A DNA stretch of 64,000 bases from assembly GCA_029641185.1 (NCBI GenBank), contig JAPWGK010000019.1, positions 992,001 through 1,056,000 on the forward strand, read 5' to 3'. A program made the position numbers and the translations under genes. The stretch's first letter is position 1; every line of letters begins with the position of its first letter. Source of the stretch: Pseudofabraea citricarpa. Lineage: Eukaryota > Ascomycota > Leotiomycetes > Helotiales > Dermateaceae. This document shows positions 1 through 11,943 of the stretch, piece after piece. The notes under the pieces are model-generated. The model was not told the DNA's origin and searched no databases. It saw only the letters and a list, made by a program, of their open reading frames with translations.

Positions 1-2390
1 TGTTGGTCCTGCTTTTCGGTATGTATTCGATTCCATGATGCAGCTCTAAAGGTGAGATAGAAGTAGCGCCTATGGAGACCTCTATTCTCCGAAGTGACTG
101 AGTTCGTGTGAATTTGATGGCGTTGGTCATGAGGTTGATAAAAACCTGTAGAACTCGACTTGGATCCAAAAGTGTCCATCTAACCCGCAGTAAGCCTAGG
201 GAATCTAGTTCATTAAAATCGAGAGTAGTATCTGCACTCTTGAGTTCTGCCTCAAACATCTTCAACGCAGTGCGAATCAGCTGAACGGGTTCAGAGGGTT
301 CGGGGCATATCACCAACAGGTCCGAGTCAAGTCGCGATAATGTAAGGATGTCGTCAATGATTCGTTTTTGGTGCATGGCGCAATATATGATCGTCTCGGC
401 AGCCTCGAGAGCATCGCTCAGTAACTGTGGAGGTTGCACTGGGTTTGCGACCTCGCTAGATATACCCAAGCCAGCAGGAATCTGATGGTTTGTCTGGTTT
501 GGGCCAACCAAAGACCAATAACTATTCAGAGCGGTAATAATCTCATCTGCACAGCCTATCAGAGCTGACAGTGGATTTCTCATCTCATGGGAAGTCATCT
601 GAATTGGCATTAGATACTAAGTAGGTTACGAGAGAACAGGGTTTGATCGGGCTTACATCAATGAATTTTTCCTGTTGTTGCTGCATGGTGATTGCTTCGT
701 TCATCCGATTCCTCAATTGAGCCTCTTTCCATTTAAGCTCACTAATATCTGCGATACATGACATAACACTTTTCACATTCCCACATTCATCCAGATCAGC
801 ATACAGATTGAGCAAGAGATGTGTGTCGGTATATTGTGGATTTCCGTACAAGTCTAAGTCCGGTGCTCTCCATGGCCGTCGTACTGCTGTTTGCACACTA
901 ACAGATTCCTTAGAAGTTATCAGTTGACTCCAGGCACCAGTTACTTTTTCGAACTCTCCCTCAACAAGTACCATCCTCCAGTCCATTTGATTAGCCCCAA
1001 CTTCAAGCATTGTAAGCTCTCGCCAAAGCTCATTTGCAGATAGAGCAAATCCACTTTCCTCTAGAATCGCAAGACCTATGGGAGCACGTGCTGCAAATCT
1101 GGTGAACTTCTCTTCGGCATCTGATAACTGCCTTGAAATTCTGGCCTTATCCACAGCCTCTTGTTGAGCTTCATATAAGCGTCGTTCAACCTCTTTCTTT
1201 AAGAGTATAGTAGACACTTGTGGCGTTGTAACCTGTTCGGTCAGTAGAGTGATGAATTGTTGATAATCCTCGTTATATGGTCGTACAGGACTCAGAACAA
1301 TCACAAGAAAAGCCAGGCATTGTGTAGATGTTGTAGGCCGAATCGGACAGACGACAACCGAGGAAGGAGTGACAGAAAGTCCGCGCCATTCTAATGATGA
1401 AAAAGCAGCCTTCACATCCTCTGGGATGGGTTCAAAAAGTGGTTGGTGGCTATAGCCAACCTTTCGAAACAGCAAAGATAACCAGGAGTCGTTCCCATCC
1501 ATTATTTTAACAGCGGTAGGCGCAAGCAAGTGCCCATCTGGAACACCTATCGCTTCTTCCAAATTACAAGAGAGGGGCTCAAGGATGGTTGGATTATGAT
1601 TTAAAGGACGATACTCAGAAACACTGTAGAGAAGAGCCATTGGAATCTCCTTTTCGGCGCTCTTAAGCCCTTGCATCATGTTCGACCAGACCTCTTCAAT
1701 TGTTTTCGCTTCAGAAACTTGCGTACTCAGAAGTTGGATAGTCGAAGCTCTTCGTTCAGAGATAGTTTTACTGGTAGTCTCAATGACAGTAGCGTGCGAG
1801 CCAACGATGAAACCTTCGTTGCCAACAATGGGGACGAATTTCCAGCTAAAGTAGCCTTCTTCAAGGAAGCCTCGTCTTTGAATCATCACTGCGGCATCTT
1901 CCTCTACAACTGTCCTCCCAGTTTCTCGTTGGTTTGAGAGAAGATTCTCAAAATGGGTCCAAAACTCGGCAAAATGTATCTTGGGATCTTGACCCTGAAG
2001 TGCAGGGTGCTTCTTTTGCACAAGACCTACGTAGGCTTCGTTGTAGATTATGGTAGCTTCTTCTCCCCAATAGACTACGGCCGGGGTCGGATCCGCAATT
2101 ACAAGTAGGACCATCTGACGGAGCTGACTTGGCCATAGGTTCATAGGACCTAATGGGGACTTTGTCCAATCGAGATTGACCATGAAATTCTGAAAAGAGG
2201 TCAGGTTTTCAGGTCGTGGCTCAGAAATCCAATCGAAGTTATTCCGCCGATGCATCATCTTCTTGGTCGGGGGCTGGTACAGAGCAAGCCCTGAAGATTC
2301 CATATTTGTCCTGATCGTCACGAGACCTGGCTGACTTCCAGAATGGAACTGTTCGTGTCTTGTCTGTCCAAATCTGCTTGCAAAGTGCAA
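1..2390 (-). CDS. Histidine kinase (probably hybrid), C-terminal part beyond window edge
   Basis: This is a sensor kinase of a fungal two-component phosphorelay; only the N-terminal ~778 residues are inside the window. Exon 1 is 657-2390 and exon 2 runs from 598 off position 1, separated by a 58 nt GT-AG intron (599-656). Splicing joins EKFID to MTSHEMRNPLSALI, the HisKA H-box, with the phospho-accepting His near residue 582. The dimerisation helices follow (IIDDILTLSRLDSD), then the N-box of the ATPase domain (VFINLMTNAIKFT). Upstream there is a PAS-like stretch near residues 90-200, a GAF-like middle around 270-400 and a second PAS at about 425-555 that ends in an ISELK linker. No transmembrane segment is visible, so it is probably cytosolic. 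A receiver domain is expected beyond the edge but not seen. The start could also be Met30 (position 2303). The stimulus is unknown. Confidence 0.86.
599..656 (-). other. Intron in histidine kinase gene
   Basis: The donor GTAAGC lies at 656 and the acceptor CAG ends at 599, with a CTAAT branch-like site shortly before the acceptor. Reading through would stop the protein 20 residues later. Removal restores the HisKA domain in frame, so the intron is well supported. Confidence 0.9.
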
Positions 2391-2785
2391 TTATTATCGC
2401 GAAGGATGCTCGATTATCAGTGATAGGTACCTAGGTAAGGCACAAACATCCAGGGCTCAGACCCCTTGGATTCGACGTCATTGGCTCCGTAAATGTGACA
2501 AAAGACGAAAATGATTTAGAAGTTTGTTGTTGTGCACCGGGAAATATGGCGGTGCTGTCGTCAGTTCGCAACTGAGATTCCCCGTCCAAGAGCACGTAGG
2601 GGTCATCAAGAACAACGAAAAAGGCAGAAGGGGAGGGATGAAGGCATTCTTGGTTCTCATGATGGTGGCGGGAGTCTAAAATAGAAGCCACAATCTAGAT
2701 CTCCTGCTAGAACATCCTGCCGCAGTAGTGGTTTCTTTGTACGCCACGTGACGTAAGCGATTGGTTAATGTTCCGAGGGCGAGGC

Positions 2786-2815
2786 CAGTTCCAGTTCCAA
2801 TTCCAGTTCCAGTTC
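2786..2815. repeat. Five tandem CAGTTC-type hexamers
   Basis: Five near-identical hexamers run without a gap, with one imperfect unit (CAATTC) in the middle. They lie in the presumed 5' leader or promoter of the zinc-cluster gene. Confidence 0.9.
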
Positions 2816-2853
2816 CGGCTGAGTGCTTCTCCGACAAGCTCATCACAAGTAAG

Positions 2854-2871
2854 TATATATATATATATATA
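2854..2871. repeat. TA dinucleotide microsatellite
   Basis: About nine TA units directly follow a GTAAGT hexamer (2849-2854) in the leader of the zinc-cluster gene. The GTAAGT could be a 5'-UTR intron donor, but I see no decisive acceptor. Confidence 0.9.
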
Positions 2872-2908
2872 CATAACGGCTCTCGAGCGGCGTCCATCGG
2901 GTGCTGCA

Positions 2909-4072
2909 ATGCCTCACAGCTCTACGAGGTCCCGACAGAAGGTTTGCGATGCTTGTGCCAAAGCCAAACGCCGCTGTGTACCCATACCTTTACCCGCAGG
3001 CACAGGGGTTTGCACACGTTGCGAATCCAAAGCTCTACCGTGTATCTATAAACCCACGCCATTTTCAGCTCGGGCAGCTCCAACACTATCAAATTCAGAT
3101 GATCTTTCTTCTGAGCATGAATCCCAACCTCACAATCCGTCTGTGTCTCATATTGGTCACATGACTGGGTTGGATATTGCATTGCCACCGTTACCAGGAG
3201 AAGAGGTCGCTCAAAATCCTATTAGTTTTGACCCTGGAAATTTCGACTTTCTTGATCAAACATCTCTTGTGGATCCTTTCCCTGATATTGGGACCATGGA
3301 TCGTGATCGCATACGGTATTGTGCAAAACAGCTCCGAAGCTACCCTGAGATGCTCTTCAAAACAGGTAGAACTCCATATATCCATCCGCATACATATAAG
3401 CACCAAATGCCCAATGCACTACAAGATGCTTTTAGTGTGGCAGCTTTATACCTTGGCAAGAATGACGAAAACGAGGACATGATTTGGACAGTCATATCAT
3501 CGAAGGCACACCAACTCATACAGCCACACATATCATGGTCAATGTCAGATCACTTGACATCTCTTCAGGCGCTGATAATCTTTCAAATTATACGTCTCTT
3601 TGACGGCGACATACGCCAGCGTGCTGAAGCTGAGGTTTATGAGGAGAGTCTGATGCAATGGACAGAGAGTCTTGCTAAAAGAGCTGATTTTTCGGATATG
3701 CTTGTTCTTAACAACTGGGACTCTTGGGTCTTCGAAGAATCTATCCGACGTACAATCATTGTTTCATTTATGGTTCGCGCTATGTATTCTATCCAGAAGC
3801 AAGGCTTCTGTACCTTAGTAACATCTGTAGACAAGTTGTCGTTCACTGGTAACAACAAACTGTGGAACGCACGTTCTGCAGAGCACTGGCAGCAAGCAAG
3901 TCAAAAGCATAATAGTTTTGACATCCTACGTATGAACTTCGACGAGATACTTTCTTGTGCTAGTGTTGAGGACATTGATGACCTGGCTATTCTAATGATG
4001 GTTACGTATAAAGGAGTGGAAGGTGTGAATGAGTGGATAGGGAAGAATGTGTCAGCATCACTTATTGGTTGA
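2909..4072 (+). CDS. Zn(II)2Cys6 transcription factor
   Basis: This is a putative nuclear DNA-binding regulator of 387 residues, read as one exon. The N-terminus carries a complete zinc cluster: CDACAKAKRRC, an 11-residue linker, then CTRCESKALPC (C-x2-C-x6-C-x11-C-x2-C-x6-C). The six cysteines bind two zinc ions in this family. I start at 2909 (MPHSSTRSRQK) because the basic residues just before the first Cys are typical and the upstream in-frame sequence is repeat-derived. The rest (about residues 90-387) is helical-looking with no domain I can name, and it is shorter than the usual 600-900 aa members with a fungal-specific middle domain. Its targets are unknown. It may regulate a neighbour such as the carboxylesterase, but nothing in the sequence shows that. 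Confidence 0.8.
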   Translation: MPHSSTRSRQKVCDACAKAKRRCVPIPLPAGTGVCTRCESKALPCIYKPTPFSARAAPTLSNSDDLSSEHESQPHNPSVSHIGHMTGLDIALPPLPGEEVAQNPISFDPGNFDFLDQTSLVDPFPDIGTMDRDRIRYCAKQLRSYPEMLFKTGRTPYIHPHTYKHQMPNALQDAFSVAALYLGKNDENEDMIWTVISSKAHQLIQPHISWSMSDHLTSLQALIIFQIIRLFDGDIRQRAEAEVYEESLMQWTESLAKRADFSDMLVLNNWDSWVFEESIRRTIIVSFMVRAMYSIQKQGFCTLVTSVDKLSFTGNNKLWNARSAEHWQQASQKHNSFDILRMNFDEILSCASVEDIDDLAILMMVTYKGVEGVNEWIGKNVSASLIG

Positions 4073-4826
4073 TTTCAAAATCAGGAGATAATAACTCCAG
4101 GGCTTGCGTGTAGTCTTATTGATACAAATATTCTTGATAGGGCTCAATACTTAATATTCCAACCCTTAAAAGCCGAGAATTAAAATATGGAACAAGTGAA
4201 TATCGGATTGTAAAAATTGATGGCTAGATATAATATATGAGGATCTAAAGTGAGCTATGAAACTCCACGGGTTAGGTTTCTTATATCATAAACCGCCTAC
4301 GCCTTAAATTACAGATATTTTCAAACAGATTGGACCACTTAACTGTATGCCCATGTTAACAAATATATCGTGTGATGAACTGAGGATATGATTTTTATCA
4401 GAAAATAATTTCGATTATCCAGAAGCATTTAATTAGTCAGAAACAAATCACTATTCGGGATAAGATTTCAAGCTGCGTGTGTTTGTGATAATGTGAAGCT
4501 TGGAATTCAGTCTTCGTACTTGAGCTTCGGGATAGGAAATGTAGGCAAGGATTAATTGCCGTTTTTCGGATGTTTGGTCATACAATTTTCTTCAACTTTG
4601 TTATCATTTCTCTTTCCGTAATGCCCAGGCAACTGAAAAGAGCATGGGGGTTGAAAAAGGAAAGAAGAGGGCAAGGAAAATGCCCCCACGTGCAGTGACC
4701 ATTTCAAGGATGAGAAGCACATAATTACTTAGACGCGTATAATAATTAAAACAAGTGTGATAATTGAGCATCAACATAAACCACCCCAAAGGCTATGTAC
4801 AAGAATATTGACACATAAACAAAATC
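4073..4826. other. AT-rich intergenic gap
   Basis: This 754 bp gap separates convergent genes (zinc-cluster regulator and carboxylesterase). It is clearly AT-rich and holds no ORF with family-like features. It probably carries the two 3' UTRs and polyadenylation sites. Confidence 0.6.
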
Positions 4827-6845
4827 TCAGTTGTATAGTCCCTTCTGCCACCAAGTACACCTTTCATTCGCAACAGTATCTTTGACCAACGTCCCTGAAA
4901 CGCTCGAATCAATCTCCAACGTGGTCGAATTCGAGCCATACATCGGGAAGACCGGGGCTCCAGCATAATTCGGGTCTCCAGTCTTGACAAAGCTAGTCAG
5001 GTAGCCTTGGAAAGCACGCGCGACAGTACCGTTAATGCGCGCACCACTACTTGATGCGGCCGTTTCGCCATTGAAGAACGTATAACCGATATCCTGGCCG
5101 TGCAATCCCGGAGGCACGGTGAAGTAATACGAGTAGGTCTCGTTATTGAAAGCCGTTGCGAGGTAACGAGTCGTGCATGTAAATGTACTCTCAGAAACAA
5201 TTAGGTTTGCACGCTCCATCTGCGTTCTGTATCCGTATGTGCCGTCAAATACTGCGGGGTACAAGGTATTCTGGATATAGGAGATGACGGCTGTAGTAGC
5301 GCCAGGAAGCTGCGTAGTTGTGAACTGACTAAACGTCGCGTTGTCCGTGATGAATGGAGATGTAAATATTAATCCTTCGTTAAGATTATGCCCAACCATC
5401 AGTTTTATCGAGTTGTCAAATTGTCCATGGAGCAACAGCTGTCCTGGCAGGGCAGGTACAAACTTTCCATCTACGGTTGGCCCGAATGTGAAAGAACCGT
5501 ACGATGCTAAGCCGACTGCAATCGCATTGACGGTCTGAAGAACACTTGTGGGTAGCGTTCGTAGTTCTGGAAGCGTGCTAATGGATCGGTTTGTAAGAAA
5601 TGATGCATAAGTCAAAACGTTGTTGAAAATCGTCTCTTGCTGGTTCGCCCCTGGCATATTCTGGAAAGCTGGACTCTGGGGGATGGCTTGCTGGAAAGGT
5701 ACTTTGCCTTTGAGTCCTCCGTATGCGGTGATTTGATGCATGACACTTCCACCTCCAGCACTCTCTCCCATAACTGTAACTCGCTTGGGGTCGCCTCCAA
5801 AAAGGTGAATGTTCTTCTGTACCCATTCCAATGCCAGTCGTTGATCATATAGACCGACATTAGCAGTACCATTGGCCTGAAAGGTCGGTCCAGAGAGCCA
5901 TCCAAACATACCCAATCGGTAATTCATTGCTACAAATACTACACCCTCAGATCCATCAACTTGACTTGCTGTGATGAGACCGGCGGGATTTCCACTGCCT
6001 CGCTTAGATCCTCCAGTATAACCACCGCCGTATATCCAGACAAGAACAGGTGCTAAATTGATTAACGACTGACATTGCAAGACATTATTTATAAACTTAC
6101 CTCCTTTCGATGTGCTATTAGAATGTGTATTCTCGGCCCTCTTTTTCCTGGCATCTGGATTGTTGAAAATCGACTCTGGAACAATGACGTCCAAAAGCAA
6201 ACAGTCCTCGTTTTCGGTTGGTCCGGGTTTTGGAATACTCGACAGGCTGGGTGTGGAATTGCTTTGCTGTGCTGCCAAAGTAGAGACGTTGACGCCTGCA
6301 AGATATTGAGCTGAAATTAATCCCCAAGCGGGATTAGCTTGCGGGCATATTCTTGTTTGTTGGCCATCATTGATTGTTCGATTCTTGCTTTTTGGCGGGA
6401 CAGGAGCAGAGAACCTAAGAGCGCCAAGTGGTGGTTCTGCATATGGGATATTTGAGAAGTTGTAATATGCTCCGGTTTGCTGTTAAAAGTATCAGTATAC
6501 TTTTCCAAGACATCGTTCAAAAATGTCATGAAATCGGCAAAGTTTGCCTTCCCGCTGCCGTCCAATGTCCAAGATTCAGAGATCTTGGTGAATCTTATTA
6601 AGGCTTAACCAATTAAACGGCTCAATAACCGAGAATTTGCTGGCTTGGACTTGCTCATTGGAATTGAAACATCTCGCCATGATTTGAGATGAGTAGAAAA
6701 AGAAAATTCAACATACATTGATTGTAGCCTGATGTATAGCATAACCCAGATCAATTGTTGGAGATGCTGACGAGGCACCTGGTGTTGGTGCAGCACTCGC
6801 AACACCGCTCAGAATAAGCACAGCAAGTGAAATAAAAGACTTCAT
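4827..6845 (-). CDS. Secreted type-B carboxylesterase
   Basis: This is an alpha/beta-hydrolase that hydrolyses carboxylic esters, probably outside the cell. Exons are 6717-6845, 6101-6479 and 4827-6052, giving 577 aa. Exon 1 encodes a signal peptide (MKSFISLAVLILSGVASA, then AAPTPG). Family landmarks follow in order: YYNFSNIPYAEPPLG, ENEDCLLLDV, the oxyanion-hole region WIYGGGY, and the nucleophile elbow GESAGG with the catalytic Ser near residue 265. NLNEG probably holds the acidic residue, and LHGQDIGY probably holds the catalytic His. The 48 nt intron 6053-6100 is in frame and would otherwise insert 16 residues. The first intron (6480-6716) is 237 nt, long for this window. The substrate cannot be told from the sequence. 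Confidence 0.92.
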
Positions 6846-7944
6846 ATTGAGGAAAAACCAAAGTCTTATTACAGCACACTATAGACCGAGTAGAATCAAG
6901 TTAAGAGAAGGCAGGAAGGAGGAAGGAAAAAGAAAGGAAATAAGGAAGGGAAATCATTAGCTACTTATCCTCTTTACGTAGCTGGCTGGCTGTGTGCCTT
7001 CCTTCCTTCTGCACTGCCGGTAATTCTTACGCAAGCCCAAGCCCGAGCAGAAAGGCACCCGGCCAAGGCCCCAGAAAAAAAACAAGCAGACATTGTCTAA
7101 CCGTCGATTGGGTTTTCGTAGCTCGGAAAAAAACCTCATCTCACCTCGTCCCATGACATGGCTCAAGGGCGTCTTCCCCGCGGCTTCCACCAGCCTCTCC
7201 TGGCCAGCCGAGCTCCCGGCGACATAATTGCTCCGTCCACAATAGACTGCACGGGCGTTGGTTGACTTCGAGTCTAGCTACAGAGAAAAGGCTTATGATG
7301 CGAGTCGCTCGAGGCTCCACGTATGCACAGAGCCCGGACGAATGATCCTATTCCAGGTAGAAGCTAATATTTTGCGTTAATGTGGGGTTAAGTTAACCGA
7401 GGTTGGGTTGGTAATGATAGGGCGGGGAAGATGCACACGTACGGGGTATTATATTACTATACAGTACGCTACTGTTGAATCCAGGGGTCTGATGCCGTAT
7501 AGATACGGGGTTCTGTATGGGATGAAATCCCATCTTTGAATGTTGAACGCGACGCGACGGGAAAGAATGCTTTCGTGCCCGGACCTCCGAAGCATATAGG
7601 TAGATATACTACAGTACTGCATTGTAATTTGCTTCGGGGTTTAAATCAAGCGTGATATGCCGATTAGGTTTTAGAGTGCATTGCTTATCAAGATCCTCAA
7701 CTTAGCCCAGTAACTAATTGAACTTCTTCAAAAAGCTATCCTTTTATACAGTATTCTTCATATGCAACCAAAGGCCTAAGAGGTAGTGTAGCTGGTCGAA
7801 TCTACGATTCTGAATCAGAAGCTAATTGAGTGTCTACTGATAGCATCATATCCCAAAATTCGCAACGCCCACGCCATGCCTTGAAAACACCATACAATGC
7901 TCCTACGTTTACGCTCACATCCTACCACCATACTTAATTTCGAT
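6846..7944. other. Intergenic region upstream of the carboxylesterase
   Basis: This 1.1 kb gap lies between the SEC1 3' end and the carboxylesterase start. It holds a purine-rich GGAAGGA/GAAAGGAAA tract at about 6901-6955 just upstream of the esterase start, probably leader or promoter. The rest shows nothing I can name. Confidence 0.5.
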
Positions 7945-10363
7945 TCATGATCTATCCTTGTCCTTCTTTGAGCCGAAAAATCCTCTCTTCTTTTTCTCCC
8001 CGTCGTGTTTGCTTTTCTTCTCTAATTTGCCTTTCTTGTCCAGTGAAGGCGCTGGCCATTCTTCTCCGTTTTGGCCATTCATGTTGAGATTGGCCATTCC
8101 AGCTGTAGGTGGAGTCGGTGCTGGCCGGTCGTAGACAGGGCTCTTTGATGGTGGAAGAGGGGCGCCGGGGGTTGCAGGCAATCTACCACCTGATGGCAAA
8201 CCCATTCCAGGGCCAAGTCTAGCACCAGGACCACCGACTGGCATCCCCATTGGCGCAGCAGGCTTTGGCGCCGGTCGTTCGAAGAGATGTGCTGGAGCTT
8301 TTGGCTTGGGTCTGTCGACTGGAAGGTCCAATCTTCTCTTATCTGCACTCAAGTCACTGACTTGTTTGATGAAAAGAGCTGGAGTGAGCATATGACTAGT
8401 GGCAAGGAATATATCTCGTCCATGTGCTTTAGAGACTTCATAACATGCTCGGGATTCAGAATATGTAGCTCCTCCTGCCATAAAGACGATGATTCTCTGT
8501 TTATTTTCAGAGTTGGACATGCGATTTCGAGCCCATGTTGGTTTGGCACTTCGAAGTGAGGCCTGGGATTGTGCCGCTATTTCATCAGAATTATCGAGAG
8601 GAGGCTTGGTATATGGGAAAGTCCCTTGGTCTAGTGTACCCTTGGCGATATCCTCAAGCATAAGTTGAACAGCTGGTTCAAACCGTGAGAGAGCATACTC
8701 CTCATCCGCTGCTGATGCCGGTGCAGTCTTTCTAGGAAACAAGGGTTGGGTTGCTGGTTTGTTATCTTTGAGGGCTTTTGTGGTGTGTGCTCCAAGTAAT
8801 TCAAGGTTTGACACTACCTCCACATCTTGGGGCGGTAAGTCAGCATGTGCGAGAAGTCGCTGCACATCTTCTGCAATGAGTCCATCACGGAACATGACAT
8901 ATAGCAATATCAGCCGCAATCGATCTGCGGGGCCTATGCTCTCATCATCCAATAAGCGTACCAGTTGATCAGCCAAGTTCTTTGGCTTCCGGAAATCCTC
9001 ATCCAGTCCAGTACCGAGTGACTGCTCAACTGAAGCAATATCTGGCAGTTTGTTATGCTGGAAGATGTTCATACACTCTTGGGCCATTGTTAAATGTAGT
9101 GAATACGCTTCCTTCATCTCTTGAAATTGTGGCAACCCAGCCAACATATCTTTGATGGCATTCAAACTTGTAGCATCGCCTTCAGAATTCGTGAAATGCG
9201 GATTGTCATCCATAAACTTCTTGAAGTCCGACATCAATTTTTCGATTGTGTCCTTCATGTGTCTGTGTCTGTTCTCAACCCAGATTTTGTCCTTCTCTCC
9301 AATCTCCATTTCTTTCTCCTGCTGGTCGTCATCTCCCTCATTTACGACCGTCTTGTATAGCACTTTATCCCCTTCTTTGATTGGTAACAGGTCATGCGCC
9401 ATAGCTTGATATGTGAATTCATGGATGAGTGGAGCCACAAGATCCATCGCCCTGTCGGTGATGACAAGAACTCCTTGTGGTCGTGTCGCTGGCGGTGGGA
9501 AGTTCTTGTTCCATTGTGCATACGCGTCCAGCTCCTCCTGAACAAATCTAGCCAAATGCGAGCAAAGAACGCTTGCCTCGTGCAAGGGATTTCGAGGTCG
9601 ATAGTATCGTACTTTGGGGTATTCTCCTAGAGAAACACAGATTCCTGTAATCTGCGAGAAATTTCATTAATCAACCTTCCGGCAGCACTTCATATTATCC
9701 TTACCTTTTGTGCCAATAACTGCATGTGCTCCCGGACATGGCCATTGCAAGCTGGGTGGTATAAAATCGGAAAACTCCAAGGATCTCTGAAGGTGATCAA
9801 ATGCGATTCCCGAGGGAAATAGTCTATTGATAGTGTTTCAAATCCTGCCAGCTGTTCTTGAGCCGATCTAGAGGTATCGATGCGCCGACGCATTTGAGGG
9901 TCCAGGAGTGCAGTCCATACGAGGAATGTCTTTCGATATCTTCGCTTTTCAAAGTCTGCCATTAAGCAATCGACTATATGAGGTTGTGGCGAGAGCAGAT
10001 ATATAGCATCCATCTCCGGGTTCATATCTCTCCGCTCCTCAATCCTCTCGATGTCTTACAGTATTAGCCAGTTTCCCTGCCAATGCATTGCTCCACATAC
10101 TCGCAATATTCTCATTGAGGATGTCATCTTCTTTGACGACATTGTCTATGATTTTCCTGACAGCTTCGTCGATAACCAATACCTTCCACTGCACACATAT
10201 TTAGTAAGGGATGGCTGCTTCGAAGTAGGTTTACGCACGTCTCCTCGAGTGATGTTCTTGATCGTTCCGACAATTACTGCAATTATCATCAGCAGGCACC
10301 CCAGACAAAGGTCAGAGCGAGCTTCTTACTGTCACGCTGCTCCTGAATCGCAGAGGCACCCAT
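7945..10363 (-). CDS. SEC1: Sec1/Munc18-family SNARE regulator Sec1
   Basis: This is an SM protein that binds the assembled exocytic SNARE complex and drives secretory-vesicle fusion at the plasma membrane, in hyphae mainly at the tip. Five exons (10330-10363, 10239-10276, 10101-10188, 9705-10054, 7945-9651) give 738 aa. The N-terminus MGASAIQEQRD, then GTIKNITRGDWKVLVIDE and the EDDILNEN stretch, match the family start closely. MDAIYLLSPQ, DYFPRESHLITF and VLVITDRAMDLVAPLIHEFT are further SM hallmarks. The C-terminus has a Pro/Gly-rich tail (about 640-700) and a very basic end (KKKRGFFGSKKDKDRS), as in filamentous-fungal Sec1. The first three introns are tightly packed within 320 bp. The start at 10363 is fixed by homology of the first ten residues. 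Confidence 0.95.
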
Positions 10364-11943
10364 ACTGGGCAGCGGGGGCGGGGTATTGCTGTCGGCTCAA
10401 GGGTATCTGACAGGATCGCGGCTTAGAGGTGGTAAATGCAAGCTTCTAGACGCGTTCTACTTGCACCGACTAGAAGATTAGACAAATAAGAGAGGTTGTA
10501 AAGTTCAAGAGAATGGCAAGAGCAGACTCGTGGCGTGTTGATTTGCTTGAAAGTCGGCAGCCTTGGCGAAACGACGCATTGGTGTTTCGAGGCTAGTTGG
10601 CATTGCAGTGTCGCAGCCTCGGATCCGCTGGCTTATTTATGAATATCGTTGCATGTGCTCAATTCAACCTACCTGGAGGTGAAGTAGTAATGCATCAATT
10701 GGCCATCGCCTACAAGTCGCTATACCTCAAAGTTCTTGGTTTTTTTTTGGTATTCAAGCTTCTTTCTTGGGTATGGGAGTTTACACGGGACGCAGAACCA
10801 CACAACCACCAAGCATGTTGAGCACCACGGTTGCTTAGTCATCGCTTCAAAATCAACACCCACCTACCTCTACTCCATTGCTCCCTTAATTATCATTCTA
10901 TGCCTAATTACAACTGACTTCGTATCCTTACTCCACCATACCTAACTTACACTATCTTGTTATTCAGCCGCGACCGATGCAACTTCTGCAAGACATGAAC
11001 CGAATCCTCCAAATCTGTCTTGTCTGGCAGTCCTCCCACAGCATATTGCTCCTGCAGTATGTTCTTGGATGGAACCTGGAGTCATTTGAGGACATCTATC
11101 TGAATGATAGCAATCAGGCAGGTGAATCGCCACTTGGTCCTCTTGGTCCTCTTGGTCCAGTCAAGACTTTCTCGAGAGCACATTTCAGGATCCACATCAT
11201 TGCTATGCACTCTCCACCGACTCGGCCCACGGCATCTCTACTGGTCTACTCATATGGGAAGCTTGAGAACCTCGGGTCTGGTCAAGAATCTCAGCTTATA
11301 GCGAGCAGGACTGGAAGGCGATGTAGCAAGGGTTTTCAAGCCAAATAGATTCCTAGTGTCCTAAGCATATTGGAGGTTATATCCGTCCTGATGTCTTAAT
11401 ATCCGCCTTGATGATAATGCAAGGTCGCGGGCGAGTGGCGAGAACACAGTCTGTCAGGCACAGCCAGCTTTCTCGTTCCCATTTCCTACCTAGGTATCTA
11501 TGAGAAGAAGATTGCGGCATTTTTACGCCAATCCGATATAAAAGCTTGTGCAGTTGAGGGTGATGCAGCATGTCTTGGCTACTTTAGGTAGGTGTGAAAG
11601 ACAACCACACTATCTCCCCGGTACACGAGATGACGAGCTGTGTAGATCCGAGCTTCTGCGTCCAGGTCCAGCAACACTCGACGAATAATCAACCGGGTGT
11701 TACGAGGTATCGTACAGGGACATTCGATAACAAGCCTTACCAAGCTTTATCAAGCGATGCACGATCGGCAATTTTGAATTGCTCGCCTTCCTTTTGTAGA
11801 AGGTCTTCCGTTTGTGGGTAACATGTTAAAGATGTATATTAGTCCACTTTCTCACACTATGTGTTCCCAGAGTCAATCTCAATCTTCAGTTTCTCCCACT
11901 TCTTTTCTCATTACTATCCCACATATTCATAGGTATACTTGCC
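10364..11943. promoter_or_regulatory. Divergent intergenic region, SEC1 / amino-acid transporter
   Basis: This 1.58 kb gap lies between divergent genes and must hold both promoters. It contains a 25 bp tandem repeat (11134-11158), a CCTACCTAGGTA block (11485-11496) and pyrimidine-rich sequence just before the transporter start. Short ORFs here (for example 10977-11348) have no recognisable features and I leave them out. Confidence 0.5.
11134..11158. repeat. Tandem TTGGTCC(TC) repeat, about three copies
   Basis: Three copies of TTGGTCC are separated by TC, giving a 9 bp period, between SEC1 and the transporter gene. Confidence 0.85.

Larger units (their letters stand above)
2391..2908. promoter_or_regulatory. 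Divergent promoter region, histidine kinase / zinc-cluster regulator
   Basis: This 518 bp gap lies between two divergently transcribed genes. It holds a TAGGTACCTAGGTA block (2425-2438), five CAGTTC-type hexamers (2786-2815) and a TA microsatellite (2854-2871). The frame of the downstream gene stays open back to 2768 across the repeats (QFQFQF and IYIYIY runs), but this is most simply untranslated leader. Confidence 0.55.

Noticed and set aside
7785..7850. tRNA-like string (AGTGTAGCTGGT ... ATTCTGAATC)
   Set aside because: It resembles a Gln tRNA D-arm and anticodon loop superficially, but the anticodon stem does not pair and no T-loop GTTCGA follows.
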